Positions 60,106 to 64,000 of a stretch of 64,000 nucleotides of DNA are shown here, piece after piece. The DNA lies in the NCBI GenBank assembly GCA_001770725.1, contig MERU01000002.1:124001-188000 (forward strand), read 5' to 3'. Under the pieces are notes generated by a model, which did not search any database, was not told the DNA's origin, and saw only the letters and a list, made by a program, of their open reading frames with translations. Position 1 is the stretch's first letter, and every line of letters begins with the position of its first letter. This DNA is from Burkholderiales bacterium RIFCSPHIGHO2_01_FULL_63_240. Its GTDB lineage: Bacteria > Pseudomonadota > Gammaproteobacteria > Burkholderiales > Burkholderiaceae_C. Position numbers and translations under genes: made by a program.

Positions 60106-60834
60106 ATGACTGTCACGGCTCCTTCGCATCCTGCCACATCGCCTGCCGACACGCCCGCCCACGTGGCTGCACCCGCCATCGCTGTCCGCGGGCTGAGCAA
60201 AATCGTCGAGGACGTCAGCGGCCCGCTCACCATCCTCGATGGCATTGAACTCAGCGTGCCCCGGGGCGACTCGCTGGCCATTGTTGGCGCATCGGGGTCG
60301 GGCAAAAGCACCTTGCTGTCTTTGCTGGCCGGTCTTGACGTGCCCAGCCATGGCGAGGTGTGGCTTGGCGGGCGCAACCTCTTCGACCTCGACGAGGACG
60401 CGCGCGCCGCGCACCGCGCCGCCCACGTCGGCTTCGTCTTCCAGAACTTCCAGCTCATCGGGCACCTCACCGCCATCGAGAACGTCATGCTGCCGATGGA
60501 GTTGCGTGGCGATCGATTGGCGCGCAGCAAGGCCGAAGCCATGCTCGCCCGAGTCGGGCTGGGGCAGCGCCTGAACCACCGACCGGTGCTGCTGTCCGGC
60601 GGCGAGCAGCAGCGGGTGGCCCTGGCGCGCGCCTTCGTCATGCGCCCGGACATCCTCATGGCCGACGAGCCCACCGGCAGCCTCGACCACGCCACGGGCC
60701 TGGCGGTCATGGACCTCATGTTCGAGCTCAACCGCGAGATCGGCACCACGCTGGTCTTGGTGACGCACGACGAGCAGATCGCCCAGCGCTGCGCACACCG
60801 CATCCGCATCCAGGCAGGGCGGCTGGTCAACTGA
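60106..60834 (+). CDS. ABC transporter ATP-binding protein, YbbA-like
   Basis: A 242-residue ATPase. Walker [11 protein letters not shown]-loop FVFQNFQLI, signature [15 protein letters not shown], Walker [10 protein letters not shown], and H-loop VTHDE. It fits the LolD/MacB/YbbA family. In E. coli the partner permease YbbP is next; here rlmB follows and no permease is seen. The first 25 or so residues are a Pro/Ala-rich extension. ATG 60106 shares CATG with the longest reading of the divergent esterase. Confidence 0.88.
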   Translation: MTVTAPSHPATSPADTPAHVAAPAIAVRGLSKIVEDVSGPLTILDGIELSVPRGDSLAIVGASGSGKSTLLSLLAGLDVPSHGEVWLGGRNLFDLDEDARAAHRAAHVGFVFQNFQLIGHLTAIENVMLPMELRGDRLARSKAEAMLARVGLGQRLNHRPVLLSGGEQQRVALARAFVMRPDILMADEPTGSLDHATGLAVMDLMFELNREIGTTLVLVTHDEQIAQRCAHRIRIQAGRLVN

Positions 60835-60877
60835 GCCGCTCAAGCGCCGCCAAACAGGTGCGGGCACCGGCAGCGGT

Positions 60878-60892
60878 TACGATGCCGGCATG
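60878..60892 (+). promoter_or_regulatory. Candidate leaderless promoter of rlmB (-10 TACGAT, 6 nt, ATG)
   Basis: TACGAT (60878-60883, 4/6 match) is followed by GCCGGC and ATG 60890. No Shine-Dalgarno sequence is present. Weak alone; supported by the repeated geometry. Confidence 0.4.
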
Positions 60893-61624
60893 AGTCAGAA
60901 ACTGCTGTTCGGCTTTCACGCCGTCACCGTGCGCCTGAAGGTGGCGCCCAAATCCATCCGTGAGCTGCACGTCGACGCCAGTCGGCATGACCAGCGCATG
61001 AAGCAATTCCTCGCCAAGGTCGAGGAAGCGGGCCTGCGCGTCATCGAAAGCGACGACGGCCGCCTGCAGCAAATGGCCGGCACGCACCGCCACCAGGGCG
61101 TCGTGGCCCGCGTGGATGCCGTGCAGCAGGCCCGCTCGCTCGATGACCTGCTCGACGAACTCACCGAACCGGCCTTGCTGCTGGTGCTCGATGGCGTGAC
61201 CGATCCGCACAACCTGGGCGCCTGCCTGCGAGTGGCCGATGGCGCGGGTGCTCACGCCGTGATCGCGCCCAAGGACCACGCCGTGGGCGTCAACGCCACG
61301 GTGGCCAAGGTGGCCAGCGGTGCCGCCGAGACGGTGCCTTACTTCATGGTGACCAACCTGGCGCGCACCCTGGGTGAGCTCAAGGAGCGCGACATCTGGG
61401 TGGTGGGCACGTCGGACGACGCGCCCGGCGACCTCTATCAAGCCGACTTCCGCCGAGGCACCGCCCTGGTGCTGGGCGCCGAAGGCAGCGGCATGCGCCA
61501 GCTCACCCGCAAGCATTGCGACGAGCTCGTCAGCATCCCGATGATGGGCGGCGTCGAAAGCCTGAACGTCTCGGTGGCCAGCGGCGTGTGCCTCTACGAG
61601 GCCCGCCGTCAGCGAATGGGCTGA
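60890..61624 (+). CDS. rlmB: 23S rRNA 2'-O-methyltransferase RlmB
   Basis: A 244-residue SPOUT enzyme methylating G2251. The N-terminal domain [13 protein letters not shown], then the catalytic motifs [33 protein letters not shown] and [15 protein letters not shown] typical of TrmH. Length is normal. rnr, its frequent neighbour, is not adjacent. It overlaps the convergent MFS gene by 16 nt. Confidence 0.95.
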   Translation: MSQKLLFGFHAVTVRLKVAPKSIRELHVDASRHDQRMKQFLAKVEEAGLRVIESDDGRLQQMAGTHRHQGVVARVDAVQQARSLDDLLDELTEPALLLVLDGVTDPHNLGACLRVADGAGAHAVIAPKDHAVGVNATVAKVASGAAETVPYFMVTNLARTLGELKERDIWVVGTSDDAPGDLYQADFRRGTALVLGAEGSGMRQLTRKHCDELVSIPMMGGVESLNVSVASGVCLYEARRQRMG

Positions 61625-62829
61625 GGCGCCTGCAGCACCGCCTCCCGGTGGGCGTTGGCCCGCTGCTGCACGCGCTGGGCCCACAGGCTCAAAGCCAGGG
61701 CCACCAGCATCCAGGCCAGGCCCAGCCAGTGCAGTTGCTCGTAGCCGTGGTGCGAGATCACCCATCCGCCTCCGCTGGCGCCCAGCGCGTGGCCCAGGTA
61801 GATGGCGGAGGTGTTGAGCGCCATCAGCGCGGGCGCCAGCCGGGGCGACAGGCCGCCCAACCGCGCCTGTTGACCCGAGTTGGTGGCAAAGCCTGAAATG
61901 GCCCAGGGCAGCAGCACGGCGGCCAGCACGGGCAGCGAGCCTGCCAAGGGCCAGATCAGCAAGCTCACGGCCATCAGCGCCAGCGTGAGCGTCACGGCGG
62001 GTGCCGCGCCGACCCGGTCGATGCTGCGGTTGAGCAGCACATTGCCAACCAGAGCCAACGCGCCGAACCAGCCGAACATGATGCTGATCTCTTCCGGCGA
62101 GGCGCCGAACACCTGCTTGTAGTAAGGCGCCGTGTAGCCCAGCACCGTGAACTGCCCGGCGCTCTGGCAGGCCGTGACCGCGACCACCGCCATCAGCAAG
62201 GGCGACTTCAGCACCTTGCGCCATGAACGCAGCGACAGGGCAGGGGGGCGGATGCCCGCTGGCAGGTGTCGCCACACCAGCCACGCCGCTGCGAAGGCCC
62301 CCATGCCGATCAGCACCATCGCCATGCGCCAGCCCATGCGCTCGCCGATCCAGGCGGTCAATGGCATGCCCGCCACCGAGGCGATGGACCAGCCCATGAA
62401 GACGAAGGTGATGGCTTGACCGCGCTTGGCCGGCGTCGACATGAAGCCCGCGGTCGCCGCCGCCTGCGGCGTGAAGACCGCGGCCGACAACACGGTCAAT
62501 GCTCGTGCGGGCCACAACCAGGGGTAGCTGGGCGCGAGGGCACACAGCAGGTGCCCGACGGCATACCAGACCATGGTCCAGGCCAGCAGGGTGCGCCGGT
62601 CGATGTGCCCGATCAACCAGGCCAGCAGCGGGGCCCCGAAGCCCATCATCAGCGCGGCGATGGCCAGCAACTGGCCGCCGGTGGTCACGCTGATGTTCAG
62701 GTCGTGGGTGAGGTCGTTGAGCGTGCCGCCGACCACCATCACGCCACAGCCGATGACGAAGTTGCCGAACAGCAGCGACCAGCGGGCCGCCCGGATGCTC
62801 TCCCGGGACAGCGCCCGCTCCAGTTCCAT
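61609..62829 (-). CDS. MFS transporter
   Basis: A 406-residue protein with 12 predicted membrane helices. The N-terminal motif [18 protein letters not shown] contains the MFS loop 2-3 signature (G-x-x-x-D/H-R-x-G/R-R type). The helix 5 region [20 protein letters not shown] resembles the drug-efflux MFS (DHA1) subgroup. The substrate is unknown. It follows the 2-hydroxyacid dehydrogenase gene by 21 nt on the same strand, so cotranscription is likely. Confidence 0.85.
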   Translation of the reverse strand: MELERALSRESIRAARWSLLFGNFVIGCGVMVVGGTLNDLTHDLNISVTTGGQLLAIAALMMGFGAPLLAWLIGHIDRRTLLAWTMVWYAVGHLLCALAPSYPWLWPARALTVLSAAVFTPQAAATAGFMSTPAKRGQAITFVFMGWSIASVAGMPLTAWIGERMGWRMAMVLIGMGAFAAAWLVWRHLPAGIRPPALSLRSWRKVLKSPLLMAVVAVTACQSAGQFTVLGYTAPYYKQVFGASPEEISIMFGWFGALALVGNVLLNRSIDRVGAAPAVTLTLALMAVSLLIWPLAGSLPVLAAVLLPWAISGFATNSGQQARLGGLSPRLAPALMALNTSAIYLGHALGASGGGWVISHHGYEQLHWLGLAWMLVALALSLWAQRVQQRANAHREAVLQAPQPIR

Positions 62830-62850
62830 GGGTACTGCCTTGTTGTGGAA

Positions 62851-63858
62851 TCAGTGAGGCACGCGCAGCGCTTCGGGGTTGACGATGCCGCTCGGCTCGC
62901 CCGCGACGAAGTTCAGCAGGTTCTCGAAGGCCGAGCTGAAAAGCTGTTCGTAGCTGTCCTGCTCGACCAGGCCGATGTGGGGGGTGCAGACGGCGTTCTC
63001 CAGCCTCAGCAAGGGGTGGCCTTGCAGGATGGGTTCGCTTTCGAAGACGTCGACGGCGGCCATGCCCGGGCGACCGCGGTTGAGTCCTGCGACCAGCGCG
63101 TTGTCCTGGACCAGTTCGGCGCGCGAGGTGTTGACGAACAAGGCCGTTGGTTTCATGCGGCTGAAATCATCGAGGGTGATGATGCCGCGGTTGTCGTCGC
63201 TCAGCCGCAGGTGAATGCTCAGCACGTCGGAGGTGGCAAAGAGGTCCTCGCGGCTGGCGGCAGCCCGAAACCCGTCGGCAACGGCTTGCGAGCGGGCGGC
63301 CTCGCTGCCCCAGACCTGCACGTCCATGCCAAAGGCGCGGCCGTAGCCAGCCACCATCTGGCCCACCTGACCGTAGCCCCACAGGCCCAGCGTCTTGCCC
63401 TGCAGCTTCATGCCCAGACCGAAGTTGACAGGCATCGAGGCCGACTTCAGTCCCGATTGCTGCCAGGCGCCATGCTTGAGGTTGCCGATGTACTGCGGCA
63501 GGCGTCTCATGGCAGCCATCACGAGGGCCCAGGTGAGCTCGGCCGCGGCCACGGGCGGGGTGTCGCATTCGGCAACGGCAATGCCCAGCCGCGTGCACGC
63601 TTGCAGGTCGATGTGAGAGCCCACCTTGCCGATCTGGCAGATCAGTCGCAGCTTGGGCAGCTTTTCAAGCAGGGCTTTGGGGAAATGCGTGCGTTCGCGG
63701 ATGACCACCAGGGCCTCGGCGTCGCGCAGGCGCACGGCGAGCTGGCCGGTTCCCTTGACCGTGTTGGTGAAGACCTTGGCTGACAAGCCGTCGAGTCGGG
63801 CGGCGCACGGCAGTTTGCGGACGGCGTCCTGATAGTCGTCCAGGATGATGATGTTCAT
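62851..63858 (-). CDS. D-isomer-specific 2-hydroxyacid dehydrogenase
   Basis: A 335-residue NAD-dependent enzyme. Rossmann motif GLWGYGQVGQMVAGYGRAFG, catalytic Arg in VNTSRAELV, Glu in DVFESEPI, and His in CTPHIGLVEQD. The substrate could be a 2-keto acid or phosphoglycerate-like compound; it lacks the ACT domain of SerA. The start MNIIILDDYQDAV is typical of this subgroup. Confidence 0.88.
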   Translation of the reverse strand: MNIIILDDYQDAVRKLPCAARLDGLSAKVFTNTVKGTGQLAVRLRDAEALVVIRERTHFPKALLEKLPKLRLICQIGKVGSHIDLQACTRLGIAVAECDTPPVAAAELTWALVMAAMRRLPQYIGNLKHGAWQQSGLKSASMPVNFGLGMKLQGKTLGLWGYGQVGQMVAGYGRAFGMDVQVWGSEAARSQAVADGFRAAASREDLFATSDVLSIHLRLSDDNRGIITLDDFSRMKPTALFVNTSRAELVQDNALVAGLNRGRPGMAAVDVFESEPILQGHPLLRLENAVCTPHIGLVEQDSYEQLFSSAFENLLNFVAGEPSGIVNPEALRVPH

Positions 63859-63938
63859 GAGGCTGTCGGGTGTCCAGCCTGACATTGTGCAACGCCTGCG
63901 CGCACGCTGGGCGCCACGGGGACATCCTCAGAAATTCG

Positions 63939-64000
63939 TTACCAGGTTGTCACCTTCGCGCCGCGGATGTCGTCGGCTTTGCGCGAGGCCCGCACCGGGA
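63939..64000 (-). CDS. 3' end of an unidentified gene (window edge)
   Basis: The last 19 complete codons of a gene entering from the right: ...PVRASRKADDIRGAKVTTW then TAA at 63941-63939. Codon use is GC3-rich like the neighbours. Too little is visible to name it. Confidence 0.55.
   Translation of the reverse strand, partial: PVRASRKADDIRGAKVTTW

Overview
The window is chromosomal backbone of a high-GC betaproteobacterium, most probably a Burkholderiales member near the Comamonadaceae or the Leptothrix-Ideonella-Aquabacterium group. The evidence is the eno-ftsB, dnaX-ybaB-recR, smc-zipA-ligA and grpE-dnaK-dnaJ arrangements, a PhaR regulator and 3-hydroxybutyrate dehydrogenase (polyhydroxybutyrate metabolism), a PilU-type ATPase inside the dap cluster, and GC-rich codon use throughout. 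Coding density is very high and almost every gene can be assigned. I found no insertion sequence, prophage, integrase or CRISPR array, and no base-composition island obvious by eye. Taxonomy is inferred from gene content only.

Layout. 1-2.8 kb: the 3' end of enolase with a strong terminator, then ftsB, pnuC, a NadR-like kinase and truC in one tight run (NAD-precursor salvage behind a division gene). 2.8-6.7 kb: Hsp33, a gamma-carbonic anhydrase, a mycobacterial-type AhpC, YaaA and a prolyl-hydroxylase-like oxygenase; several of these are oxidative-stress genes. 6.7-11.5 kb: RhlE helicase, divergent from dnaX-ybaB-recR. 11.5-15.4 kb: mltD and gloB facing a YafS-like methyltransferase and rnhA, close to the Escherichia coli order. 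15.4-20.1 kb: acetyltransferase, mobA, moaA, an NlpC/P60 hydrolase, ohr and ohrR, and a DksA-like zinc-finger protein. 20.1-27.6 kb: a leftward run dapC-dapD-pilU-dapE-prmB-ABC-F. 27.6-31.4 kb: two overlapping membrane diguanylate cyclases, then queF with a CbiM-like membrane protein. 31.4-38.2 kb: smc-zipA-ligA. 38.2-42.5 kb: a DUF2237 protein, a paraslipin/NfeD pair and an arginine/lysine decarboxylase.

42.5-46.4 kb holds the most distinctive block. It has a receiver-TPR protein with an intact receiver, a sensorless histidine kinase, and a second receiver-TPR protein whose phospho-acceptor Asp is replaced by Glu. A perfect 14-bp palindrome lies upstream. 46.5-52.3 kb is the heat-shock chaperone cluster hslR, grpE, dnaK, an unrecognised secreted MORN-like protein, dnaJ. 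It carries a recognisable sigma-32 promoter and a 26-27 nt block repeated upstream of both grpE and dnaK. 52.3-58.7 kb: mnmC, hydroxybutyrate dehydrogenase, an alpha/beta hydrolase, relA and tRNA-Val(GAC). 58.8-64 kb: phaR, a TesA-like esterase divergent from a YbbA-like ATPase, rlmB, an MFS transporter, a 2-hydroxyacid dehydrogenase and the 3' end of one more gene.

At finer scale, six genes (ftsB, dnaX, moaA, ohrR, dapC, rlmB) have a -10-like hexamer ending 6-7 nt before the start codon and no Shine-Dalgarno sequence. This is the layout expected of leaderless mRNAs. All functions are assigned by reading the translated sequences; no database search was possible.
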